Assembly (NCBI RefSeq): GCF_026210795.1
Contig: NC_089429.1
Coordinates: 558,001-622,000, forward strand
DNA from: Rhizophagus irregularis
Lineage: Eukaryota; Glomeromycota; Glomeromycetes; Glomerales; Glomeraceae
Length of the DNA: 64,000 bases
Reading direction: 5' to 3'
Positions within the stretch are counted from its first letter, which is position 1. Every line of letters starts with the position of its first letter. Made by a program: the position numbers and the translations under genes. The notes beneath the pieces are model-generated. The model was not told where the DNA came from, searched no databases, and was given only the letters and a program-made list of their open reading frames with translations. This document shows, piece by piece, positions 1 through 10,670 of this stretch.

Positions 1-215
1 ACCATATTTTATAATGATGAAATAAATTTATAATAATAAATAGTTTTCTTTATTTAATGATTGAATAACCCTTATAAAAAATAAACGAGAACTGAATTAT
101 TTAAATTACAAACTAAGAATCTTCCTATTACCTGTTACTCTAATCTTAGTGTTTAAATAATTTAACATAAGATAAATAATAAAAAATGAAATTTGCATTC
201 AAATCGTAAATTAAT
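1..215 (-). other. 3' flank of kinase copy 1
   Basis: No gene seen. This AT-rich stretch is the downstream flank of the kinase and recurs, more or less decayed, near 4390-4500, 7230-7390, 12780-12900, 20380-20530, 25582-25690, 29634-29830 and 53790-53880. It is a useful marker of duplicated kinase units, including units whose gene body has been lost. Confidence 0.7.
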
Positions 216-2493
216 TTAAAGTTCATCTATAAAATAAATAAGATTAGTAAATGAAGATTAATTTATTATTTTAATATATTAACAAAGTAAACAAACCATC
301 GAGGATTTCTGGTTTATCTTGTTCTGAATGAAGACTTGAATTATTCTGTACTTCATCTGTAAAATAGAATAAATTAGAATAATAATATTGATCATTATTA
401 ATAAATAATTTATTTTACCTACCATTAGTACCAATATTTGATCGTTGTTGCATGAATTCTCTCTCATAGTCATTTTGAATATCTACTATTATCAATAAAT
501 CAAATTTAGTGACATATTCATCCTTATCTTCAACAATGTTATAGGAAAATTAGAATCGATATATAAATGAATTTTTAAGGCTTTACCATTATCTATCTTC
601 AATTTTTTGGATAATCTGGGTGATTCTTCACTATCATTATCTAAAATTAAGATATACAGTAAATTAGTATTTATTTATTTAAAACACTGATAGAAGAGTA
701 AATTACCTTTAGAACTAATTGATGTATATTGATTACTTGATTTACCAAGATTACTAGCTATAATAAAACGAATCATTTAATATTTTGTCGTATAAAATTC
801 AAATATAATCTTAATAAATACTTACAATTACTAGAAATACTAAAATCATATGATCTACTGATATAAAATGCTATTTTTTAAAAAAAGATTATCTCAACCT
901 ATTTATTAATTAAAGGACTTATACTAAAATATTATTATCTTTATATTACCTTTTTGTTCTTCTATTATTATTTATAAAAAGAAGATATTATTAATAGTGA
1001 TTGAATATTAGGAAAAGATTAGATTAATAAATATAAAACAATTATTATACCTTCTGTTGCATTTTTTGGTTCAGGTAGGTTTTCAAATTTATGTATTTTA
1101 CTTGTAAATGATTTACTATTTATGTTAATTTTTTCTTTATCTACTTTTGTTATTAATTGAGGTAATTCATTTGGGTTATTTTGATAATATGTTTTAATTT
1201 CACTTATTTTATCAAAAAGTGTATCAGCATCAGGTCTTTTTAATGGGTTAGCATCCCAACATTGTTCCATTAAACTTTTATATTTTAAAGGAATTTCTGA
1301 TATAATTTTTGGTCTTATACCATCAATGATATTAATTGCAAGAATATAATCATGTTCATAATTCATAAATGGAGGTTGTCCAAATGAAATTTCCCACATA
1401 AGCATTGCAATACTATAAATATCAGATTTAAAGGTATAACCTTTTCCATTAATAACTTCAGGTGCTATGTAAGGAAGATTTCCATATATGCTTGTTGATG
1501 GTTTGTCTGCAGGACCACAAAATCCAAGATCACTAATTTTCCAATGATCATTAAACTGGGAATATAAAATATTTCCAGAATGCAAATCTCTATGAATTGA
1601 ATTTTCTTCATGAATATAATAAAGTGCATCAATTATTAAAAAAGTAATATTAATTCTTTCATTCCATGTAAGTTGATTATGATTTTGTTGTAAATATTCT
1701 TTTAAATTCAAATCATACTTTCTCATTACAAGTAAATAATTTCTATTTGATGGATTTTGTGTTAAACCAAAACATTGAACAACATTTGGGTATTTATTAC
1801 TTATAGTTAAGTGTGATTTAGCCTATAAAGATAAATTTCAAAATTTTACTATTAATAGAGAATTTTAAATGTAAGTTCTTTAAATATTTTAAATTTACAA
1901 ACCTCTTCAAACCAACTTTGACTTGCATTTGCAACATTTTTTAATTCTTTAAGTATTACTTTATGAGTTCCACGTCTTATTAATTGTTGCACTTTAGAAT
2001 CCCATTCTTTATATCGTCCATCAATCCGTTTTGCTGTATAAATCTCTGAGAACCCACCTCTTGTTAGATATTCAATATTTTGTAAATTATTGTAGGGGAT
2101 CCATTCAATAATAACACTTGGAATAAGTGTTTCTGATTGACAATTTTTTATTAAATTATCGATATCATTATTTCCAGATGTCCAATTTGGAAAATTTGCT
2201 TTTAAATAATTCCGAACACAATATTCACAATATAATGTAGCTAAACATTTTTGATTACAATTTTCACAAATTCTTTTTGTTCCTGAATTACGAAAAATTT
2301 TATCTGCGTCATATTCTATATTATTTTTTCTTATTGCTTCAGTTTTTTCTTCTTCTGTTAGAGAATTATCAGCAAGAATTACTTGTTTACAAAATTCATA
2401 TTCTTTGTGGAAGCCATTGTGAGTATTATGATCAATTGATAAATGTGCCCTCGTAAGAGCTGCATAAATTAAATTTTTTCGAATATTAGACAT
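216..2493 (-). CDS. TKL-type protein kinase with N-terminal Cys motif (copy 1), 9 exons, about 552 aa
   Basis: Predicted serine/threonine or tyrosine kinase-like (TKL) protein. Exons, in coding order: 1903-2493, 1051-1822, 950-961, 826-870, 707-757, 587-640, 423-485, 297-356, 216-226; they join in frame to 1659 nt. Start is the ATG of MSNIRKNL, shared by all paralogues. A Cys motif C76xxC79xxxC83xxxxxC89xxC92 precedes the kinase domain. The domain has a Gly loop (TRGGFSEIY, about 145-152), VILK lysine K182, catalytic HRD 274-276 with GN 280-281, DLG 295-297, APE 317-319 and the late arginine R393, so all key residues are present. The tail after about residue 455 is Ser/Asn-rich and comes from six tiny in-frame exons. 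The exon 4 donor follows AATT rather than AATG but keeps GTAAG. The family is hugely expanded in Rhizophagus-type fungi; substrate unknown. Splice calls are manual. Confidence 0.85.
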
Positions 2494-2553
2494 ATTTATA
2501 AAAAAAAATGTTTTTTTTAGTAGAAAAATAAACTGGTGCGACCAACAAAATTT

Positions 2554-2582
2554 TAGTATTGTCTACTGATCTACCTGTTACA
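2554..2582 (-). promoter_or_regulatory. Conserved upstream block of kinase family (copy 1)
   Basis: About 60-90 bases upstream of the kinase ATG lies a block, plus strand tattgtctactgatctacct and following bases, preceded by tggtgcgaccaac. It is kept upstream of copies 1-5 (also near 9784, 15334, 22829, 32226) while much around it has diverged. It may be a promoter or 5'UTR element; it could also simply be recent common descent. Confidence 0.4.
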
Positions 2583-4389
2583 TTGTCATCTGATCATAAA
2601 CATTTTTCATATTTCATTTAACGTAAGATCATCACCAACCATTTTTATTTATTTATTTATTTCTTGTAAAAACATGATATAAAAATACAGAGGCACCAAT
2701 AACATTAAAGATTGTACAGAAAAAAAAAAAAGTTTTAAAATTATTTTCTGCGAAATTAATGAAATATATTTCTAAAAATGATGCTTTTGGAAAACAGAAT
2801 TTTATTAATCAAATCCTCATAAAATTTAACATATCAACTACATAAAATAAAATTTCAAAATCTCTCAATTGGATCCGTATTGGTGATCATGTCATCAATA
2901 AATTCCAGTGATAGGAAAAAAAAACTAACATATGTTAATTATATTAAATTACAATTTTTTTGAGCTAAATATTATATTATTGTCTTTTTATTCTTTCTTA
3001 ACTAAATTAATAATTTTTATTTAATTGTGCTTAATTTTTACTTTTAGTTATTATGTTTAATGAGTCGAAATTCAAACTTAAGTTTCAAAAATAAAAATCA
3101 AAATTCAATTTTGATGATTAAATCTTATTGTATAATAAATATATCGATAATATAACACAGTAAGTTGATTTATTGCATAATGAATTTATAAAATTTAAAG
3201 ATTAATCATTTCCCTCCGCAGTGAAACAAAAAACCTATTCTTAAAAGTCAATCATGAGATAAAATTAGACTAACCGAAGTATAATGTTTAATTAAGAAAA
3301 CATGCACAATTACATTATTACGGAGAATAAGATATATTCCTTTTTTGAATACAATAATATGATAGATGACCATATATATGTATGTTAACGAGACTTTTTA
3401 TCTGTTTATCACTTTATATTCACTTTTCAAGCAAAAAAAGGAAAAAAGAATAAAATAGGATATCGGTCAATAGGACTTCCTAGTAGTAACGAGTATTTAA
3501 CACGTGAGAAAATTATAACTGTCATTTACGTAATATTCTGAAGAATATCCCGAAGAAAAAATTATTACACATGTGTATAATTTTTAATCTTTTTACTACA
3601 TAGGTAATTGTCGTTTATTAATATGCTTGATCTAGTTGAACTTAGTCTATAATTTTTCTAAAGCATTTTAAATACATACTTAGATTATTAAATTTTCAGC
3701 GTTTTTTTTCTTATTTTACTATTTAATGTTTTGATCCATACCCAAATTACCCGGATTCTTTTTCAGATATCAAAGTTATATGTTTTATAAGCAAATGACA
3801 AATATCCGGTTTAAACTGATTTGTTTAGCGTTGGCGCCTTTAATTTCTTAATTTATAAATTTAGACTTACTATGATAAATTTATATTAAAATTTACAAAT
3901 CATTTATCAATTATAAAATTATTTACTAAAATTTACACAAATTATCATAGTACCATCACTTTAATATTAAATTTAAATGATAGGTTTAAATAATGTTTAC
4001 TTAATAATATAAATTGTTTTCGGAAAATTAAATAAATTAACGATATTTTAATTTTGGGGATAGTTTAATTTTATTTTTTTTTTTTAAAAAAAAGTAAATA
4101 TCTATTTCTAAAGTTATTTTGATATTTTAATTGATTTCAATTATTATTTGTTGGTAACCGAAATATCAAAAGTTTTTTGATAATAATAATGATAAATATG
4201 TTGGAATGCTATATTATAAACAAGTCTAGTCAAAAAAATGTGTAAATCCAGATTATCTGATCCAGATATATAGAATCCGGATATAATAATAATTTTTTTT
4301 TTTGGTGTAATTTGGATTTCGGTTTTCATCACTAGTGCTGTTCAGATAAATAGTGTCCACCTTAAAATTTACATATTTTACAAAATTAT
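2583..4389. other. Intergenic, no gene; paralogous to spacer at about 32.3-33.4 kb
   Basis: No convincing open frame. The stretch aligns by eye with the upstream region of kinase copy 5: the same tttctgcgaaattaatgaaa type block, the gatatcggtcaatag block (3461 against 33234) and the following bases. It is therefore part of an old segmental duplication. Confidence 0.6.
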
Positions 4390-4500
4390 GTTGCTCGTGT
4401 ATGACATTTTATAATAACATTTAATAATTGATTAGCCTATAAAAAAACAAAGGAGATCTAAATTATTATAAATTACAAATTAAGAATCTTATTACTATTC
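4390..4500 (-). repeat. Orphan copy of kinase 3'-flank sequence
   Basis: The stretch beginning gctcgtgtatgacatttta and ending near the aattaagaatcttattacta block matches the sequence normally found just downstream of the kinase genes, but no kinase body lies next to it. It marks a lost unit or a duplication breakpoint. Confidence 0.55.
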
Positions 4501-4990
4501 TCGCTGTGAATTATAAAAAAAGGTATTGCACCGGTTATTCAATCATTTTATCCTCCTTGTGCGAATATAAGCAAGAATCAAGACAAAAATTCTAATAAAA
4601 TTTCAATCCTACTATTATTTGCATCATCGATATTTACAATCAAACGAACTCGTAAATTCCGCAAAGTAATAAATAAGGTAGATTTGTTTATTGTTCGTTT
4701 AGCTTCTTGAAACATGTCATCACGATATTAATCGATTTTCCCGCCTTTATAGATGTTCCAAAATGAACCGACATTTTACTATTGTTATTTTAACGGCATT
4801 TTGATCTTCGCCGAGAAAATCCGCCACGCAGTATCACAAATAAATTCCCGTGATGGCACGTGCAGAATTCTTTTATGTTTGGCGCAGAATCGTACTTGCA
4901 AAAAAAAAAATCGCTTGAATACGAAGAATACAGTATGAGGCGGATTGGAATATTATGAAATTTATGTATAGATGTGAGTTCGAATCGGAA
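4501..4990. pseudogene. Duplicated coding-like relic, unrecognised (copy 1 of 2)
   Basis: This stretch is clearly richer in G and C than its surroundings and matches 33525-33990 closely, including the shared tcgctgtgaatt start, gcatcatcgatatttacaa and atgtttggcgca blocks. Short open frames exist on both strands, for example plus 4753-4938 and a minus frame reading VNIDDANN, but indels between the two copies break each frame. That is what one expects of a decayed gene. I do not recognise the product; a DNA-binding (HMG-like) origin crossed my mind but cannot be supported. Confidence 0.35.
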
Positions 4991-5499
4991 ATATTGCTTA
5001 TTTTTTTTTTTATCATTGCCAATCTCTCAATTTTACGGTGTTATACTAGGTTTGAAATTAATGAGAAATTCTTTGGCGGAAATTAGCTGAAATTGACACT
5101 TTCTAAGTAATTTACGTGATGGGAATGATTTAAATTGGCGAAAATTTTGTATAATTTGTAGAAGAGGGTATGGGAATCTCTTAAGCTAGCAATAGTGATA
5201 GCTAGGAGCAAATTAACAAAATAATTAATATAGAAATTTGCAAGAATTATAGAAAAGGGTGAATTTTAATTTACTAACTTTTAATATATTCTCATAACAA
5301 ATAAATTCTTAAAGAATATTACATCTCATTTACGTATTTGCATAACGTTTCGAATTATCAGATCTTTTTCTTAAGTGGCCCATTTTGATCTAAAAAAAAA
5401 AATTTCTTTTTTTCTTTTTTTCTTTTATCTCCCATATAAAGTTATTACTTTTTGTTCCAGAAAAAATCTACTGACAAGTTTTTGTAAAGTAAAGAGTAG

Positions 5500-5715
5500 G
5501 TAAAGTTTATTGTGGCTGAAAAAAAAAAATATCGAGCCAACATTTCAGGATCCTGCAAAGCCTTGCGTGGTCTCGACTGTTGTCAACGAAGTGGATGCAT
5601 TGAAATGACTTGTATAACGTACGACTGGCCTTTAACAAGCCAGTATTCTGGGACCTGTAAAACTTTGTGTAGTTACGATCGCCATGGTGATTATTCTGAT
5701 TTCATATTTTATTAA
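5500..5715 (+). CDS. Possible exon of a cysteine-rich small protein (partial, unrecognised)
   Basis: An open frame after a stop at 5497-5499 runs to TAA at 5715 and contains seven cysteines within about 45 residues (SGSC, LDCC, SGC, MTC, GTC, TLC). Base composition is noticeably less AT-rich than the flanks, which supports coding. There is no ATG in frame, so if real this is a 3' exon using an AG acceptor near 5499 (agtag), or a decayed gene. No upstream exon with a signal peptide could be identified. A cysteine-rich secreted protein is a guess only. Confidence 0.3.
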   Translation, partial: VKFIVAEKKKYRANISGSCKALRGLDCCQRSGCIEMTCITYDWPLTSQYSGTCKTLCSYDRHGDYSDFIFY

Positions 5716-5865
5716 ATCTATCTTCTTTTTTACATTTCATCTGAAAATTTTTACTGTTGAAGTATTTTATAATAATTGGAATTATACTTTATATGAAATT
5801 ACGTTTGAAACTTAAAGAAACTGATAATAAATTAAATTTTTTTTTTAGTTATAACTAGCTGTAGC

Positions 5866-6955
5866 CTGTTGCGTTGCAACAGAATTAAATGAGTTTAAAT
5901 CAATATAACAATAAAATTATTGTTTTAAGATCTTATATAATATTAACACGTTTTTTTTATTTTTAAGTAAAAAAAAAATATGCTTATCCTAACTAAAATA
6001 ATACAATATATTCAACAAAAAAAATAGTTTATTTTGATTATATTGTATCGATCCAAACCTAAGAGGTGAAAAAATGGAAAAAAGAAAAAAATAGAGAAAA
6101 AAAATTTAGTAAAAAATTATTTAAAAAACGCTTATCGTAGGACCGCAGCATCAATCCGATCAATCCGATCACTGATCTAAAAGACAGAGAAAAAAAATCG
6201 GGATGAAAATATTAAAAATTCAGTTTTAAAAAAAAAATTGGAAAGAAAAATTATTAAAATCTCGGTTTTGAAAAACAGTAATATAAAAAAAAAAAGATCC
6301 AGTTTAAAAAAAAAAAAGACCAAAAAAATATTGAAAAAAAATCCGGTCTTAAAAAAAAAGAGACTGAAAAAAAGTATTATTATTAAAAAAAAATCCGGTC
6401 TAAAAAAAGACTCCCAAAAAAAATATGATATTACTGTAAAAAAAAAATGATCGGTCTAAAAAAAGATTTTTAAAACCAACGTCCAACGTTTGGTAATCGA
6501 TTTGCTGCGGCCGATCGCATGGCCGAATGATTAGTAGCTTTTTTAACGACTCATTATGGAATTGGCAGATAATATATTTTATTGTATTATTATTTGTATA
6601 TACTACTATGTATTTCTAACCTTATTTTTAGTATATATTTTACATTTAATATAATAAAGAAGTGCGTGTTACTAAAAAAAAAGATAAATTAAAAGCTTTT
6701 TTTCGTTAATTAGCAAAAAAAAAAAAAAAAAAATCGATTAAATTTCATTATCCGGAGCTGTATTAATTAATCTCTAGAATTGGCCATCGGAACGTACACA
6801 TGACCCGACAGCAATCAAATTATTTAAACCATAATAATTATGGAATAGATCAGGCGCAGGCGAATCAACACGTCACGTCGTCACATCGCGCAATTCATAC
6901 AGGATAATCTAAAACTTTCCGTTACACACGAATTTTTTTAGTTATATAGATATCA
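5866..6955 (+). mobile_element. Non-autonomous repeat element with poly-purine core
   Basis: The left end reads actagctgtagcctgttgcg and the right end acacacgaatttttttagtt, with agttat at both borders. The core (6040-6470) is A/G-rich low-complexity DNA that yields a spurious Lys-rich frame. GC-richer blocks (cgctt..ccgatcaatccgatc, ctgcggccgatcgcatggcc) flank the core. Similar ends (actagctgtcacccattg, inverted) and a ctgcggccgat block occur in the opposite orientation at 37560-39675. No transposase seen, and the family is not identified. Confidence 0.4.
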
Positions 6956-7429
6956 GCACTCATTTGAAATCCAAATAATATATATTCTCAGGATGGAAAC
7001 TGGACATAATCTAATTAAACGTTGGATTTAAATGTTATTACATAAAATTAATAGAATAAACCATTTTGAAAATGGTTTAATACTTTTGGTGAATAATGAT
7101 CATTTTAGATATTCTGATAATTTATAACATATTTATTAAAATTTATACAATTAAAATAGTAATCAAATGAATGTCGGTATTATAAATGATTTTTATTGTA
7201 AAATACTAATGCGTTGTTACAAAATTACCTTTCATGCTCATAATATTTTATAATAAATTTATAATTCACTTTATTTAATAATTGAAAATTCCCTATAATA
7301 AAAGAATCGAATTATTTAAATTACAAACTAAGAATCTTTTTACTACTCTAATCTTAGTGTTTAAATAATTCAACATAAAATAAATAATAAAAATGAATTT
7401 GAATTCAAATAATCAAATTGTAAATTAAT
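6956..7429. other. Kinase 3' flank and spacer
   Basis: No gene. It contains the downstream flank of kinase copy 2 (from about 7230) and AT-rich DNA also seen upstream of the flank of copy 3 (about 12560-12780; shared gtttaa/ttaatagaataaaccatttt blocks). Confidence 0.6.
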
Positions 7430-9690
7430 TTAAAGTTCATCTATAAAATAGATAGATTAGTAAATAAATGTAGTTTATTATTTTAATATATTATTAAAAA
7501 TACTAAATAATAAAACAAACCATCGAGAATTTCTGATTTATCTTGTTCTGAATGAAGACTTGGATTATTTTGTTCTTCATCTGTAAAAGTAAAATAAATA
7601 GAATAATTTCTAATTTATATTATAAATAATTTAATAAATATGGCTTACCATTAGTACCAATATTTGATCGTCGTGGCATTAATTCTCTCTCATAATCATT
7701 TTGAACGTCTACTATTATCAATAAATCAAATTTATTAATATACTCATCAACAAAAATATTATAAGAAAATTAGAATCGATATATATAAATATTTTAAGGC
7801 TTTACCATGCTCTATTTTTAATTTTTTAGATAATCTGGGTGATTCTTTACTATCATTATCTAAAATTAAGATATACAGTGAATTAGTATTTATTTATTAT
7901 AAAACACTAATAAGAATAAATTACCATTGGAACTAATTGGTATATATTGATTACTCGATTTACTAAGATTAGTACTAGCTATAATAAAATGAATCATTTA
8001 ATATTTTATTGTGTAAAATTCAATATGATTTTAATAAATACTTACCATTACTAGAAATACTAAAATCATATGATCTACTGATATAAAATGCTATTAAAAA
8101 AAAAAGAAATTATTATTAGTTAATAAAGGACTTATATAAAACATTATTATCTTTATATTACCTTTTTGTTCTTTTATTATTATTTATAAAAAGAAGATAT
8201 TATTAATAGTAATTGAATATTAGAAAAGATTAGATTAATAATAAATATAAACAATTATACCTTCTGTTGCATTTTTTGGTTCAGGTAGATTTTCAAATTT
8301 ATGTATTTTACTTGTAAATGATTTACTATACATGTTAATTTTTTCTTTATCTACTTTTGCTATTAATTTGGGTAATTCATTTGGATTATTTTGATAATAT
8401 AATCTAATTTCTTTAAAATTTTGCCAAAGTGTATAAGTATCAGGTCTTTTTAATGGGTTAGCATCCCAACATTGTTCCATTAAATTTTTATATTTTGAAG
8501 GAATTTCTGATATAATTTTTGGTCTTATACCATCAATAATATTATATGCAAGAATATGTTCGTCTTCATAATCCATAAATGGTGGTTGTCCAAATGAAAT
8601 TTCCCACATAAGCATTGCAATACTATAAATATCAGATTTAAAGGTATAACCTTTTCCATTAATAACTTCAGGAGCTATGTAAGGAAGATTTCCATATATG
8701 CTTTTTGATGGTTTGTCTGCGGGACCACAAAATCCAAGATCACTAATATTCCAATCATCATTAAGTTGTGTATATAATATATTTCCAGAATGCAAATCTC
8801 TATGAATTGAATTCTCTTCATGAATATAATAAAGTGCATTAATTATTAAATAAGTAATATTAATTCTTTCATTCCATGTAAGTTGATTATGATTTTGTTG
8901 TAAATATTCTCTTAAATTCACGTCATACTTAATCATTACAAGCATATAATTTCCATTTGATGGATTTTTTGTTAAACCAAAACATTGAACAATTTCTGAA
9001 CTTTTGTTACTTAAAGTTAAATGTGATTTAGCCTATAAAAGCAATAAAATTTTATAAATAATTAAATTTTAAGTTCTTTAAATATTTTAGATTACAAACC
9101 TCTTCAAACCAACTTTGACTTGCATTTTCAACATTTTTTAATTCTTTAAGTATTACATAATGAGTTCCAAATCTTACTAATTGTTGCACTTTAGAATCCC
9201 ATTCTTCATATATACCATCAATCCATTCTGCTGTATAAATCTCTGAGAATCCACCTTTTGTCAGATATTTAATATTTTCTAAATTAATATATGGGATCCA
9301 TTCAATAATATTATTTGGCATAAGTGTTTCCATTTGACAATTTTTTATTAAATTATCAATAACATTATTTCCAGAAGTCCAATTTGAAAAATTAGATTTT
9401 AAATAATTTCGAACACAATATTCACAATATAATGTAGCTAAACATTTTTGGTTACAATTTTCACAAATTCTTCTTGTCCCTTCATTATAAATAATTTTAT
9501 CTCGGTCATGATTTTTATTATTGTCTCTTATTGCTTCAGTTTTTTCTTCTTCTGTAAGAGATTCGTCAGCAAGAATGAATTGTTCAAAAAATTTGTATTG
9601 TTCATGAAAGTTAACGTAAATATTATGATCAATTGATGCAAATGCCCTACTAAGTACTGCATTTATTAATTCTCTTCGAATATTAGACAT
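7430..9690 (-). CDS. TKL-type protein kinase with N-terminal Cys motif (copy 2), 9 exons, about 552 aa
   Basis: Exons in coding order: 9100-9690, 8261-9032, 8162-8170, 8046-8090, 7925-7978, 7806-7859, 7649-7711, 7521-7580, 7430-7440; total 1659 nt, in frame. Architecture and key residues match copy 1 (Cys motif RICENCNQKC...CEYC, Gly loop TKGGFSEIY, VILK, HRDLHSGN, DLGFC, APE). Two compensated changes are visible. The microexon lost its usual acceptor (TAG changed to AAA), so the next AG gives a 9-nt instead of a 12-nt exon, in frame. Exon 5 has gained one codon (54 against 51 nt). Most similar to copy 3, sharing a 67-bp first intron and upstream sequence. Probably an active kinase; substrate unknown. 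Confidence 0.85.
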
Positions 9691-9783
9691 TTTTGTAAAA
9701 AAAAAAAATTTTTTTTAATAATAGTGCAAAAGAAAAATTAAAGTTTCCATAGACGATAAGTGGTGTAACTACCAAGATTTTAA

Positions 9784-9812
9784 TATTGTCTACTGACCTA
9801 CCTGTCATGTGC
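9784..9812 (-). promoter_or_regulatory. Conserved upstream block of kinase family (copy 2)
   Basis: The block taatattgtctactgaccta followed by cctgtcatgtgc lies about 95-120 bases upstream of the ATG of kinase copy 2. It is identical in copy 3 and nearly so in copies 1, 4 and 5. Confidence 0.4.
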
Positions 9813-9875
9813 ACATTGCTGCATTGTAAACATGTGAACAAAATAACGATCATCTGATCATAATCACAAAAATAA

Positions 9876-10670
9876 AGGTGTAAATAAAGATAGACAAACT
9901 GAAGGTTTGTTCAAAGAAATACAAAAAGCTAACGCTGAAAGGATGGTTAAAGAAAAAATTAAAATCTTCAATGGTTACGGTGAGTGTGGGTGAGGAAGAA
10001 GTAATGGATTTGGTGAACAGGTATAGAAAGGGTGCGTTATCAACTTGTAGTGTTTGGACACGAATGGTCACGTGACTGAGGATGAGGTGGTCGATCCGTC
10101 GATGTGATTAAAGAAAAGTGTGACTGGAGAGGTGTCAGTTTCCAAAGAGGAGGTGGATTTATACAATAAGGTAAATCAAGCTTGTTCATCACGTTTACCA
10201 CCTGAAATTTAAAAAGAAGGAATTTTGGTAGACGAAATAGTTTGACATAAGCGATGTAACAAGGAAGATAGAATTGAGTAGGGGGGTAGTTAGTAGTGAT
10301 GGTACTGATGAGGAGAGTGGATCAGACATAACGTCTATAATAGTGGCGAAAAAAGAAAAATCTGCTCAAGGAGGGAAAGATAAAAAAAGTGAAAAATCGA
10401 AAGAAAAAGAATAAGAAAGGGTGGTAAGTTGGTTAGTGAAGTATCTTCTATTAATAATGGGGAGTATTAGCGTAAATTTTAATTAAAATAGGTTAAATTA
10501 AAATTAAAAATAGCTAATGCTGGGGTTATTTGATATTTAGTTTAGTTTGTTTTTATATTTGTAATTTGTTTTTTTAGAGTAGATACTTTATTAGCAGATG
10601 CACGTCGTCTAAATTGGGATAGGTTGTTTATAACAATTGTCATGATATTAATAAAGTTTATAAAAAAAAT
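9876..10670 (+). pseudogene. Insertion carrying a decayed coding sequence
   Basis: Relative to the otherwise parallel spacer of kinase copy 3 (15420 onward), about 800 bp is inserted between acaaaaataaa and ataccgatcttc. The first 560 bases are G-rich and read as broken protein-coding DNA on the plus strand. One frame runs through KGVNKDRQTEG to NGYGECG then stop; another through VDLYNKVNQACSSRLPPEI then stop; a third through DISDVTRKIELSRG, DGTDEESGSD and a Lys/Ser/Glu-rich end. Stops and shifts separate the segments. The protein is unrecognised; a transposon-encoded or retro-copied gene fragment is the simplest reading. Confidence 0.5.

Noticed and set aside
6238..6450. Lys-rich 70-residue open frame
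   Set aside because: Translation of an A-rich low-complexity core of a repeat element.
9448..9636. Plus-strand open frame opposite kinase exon 1
   Set aside because: Antisense shadow; not open in the other copies.
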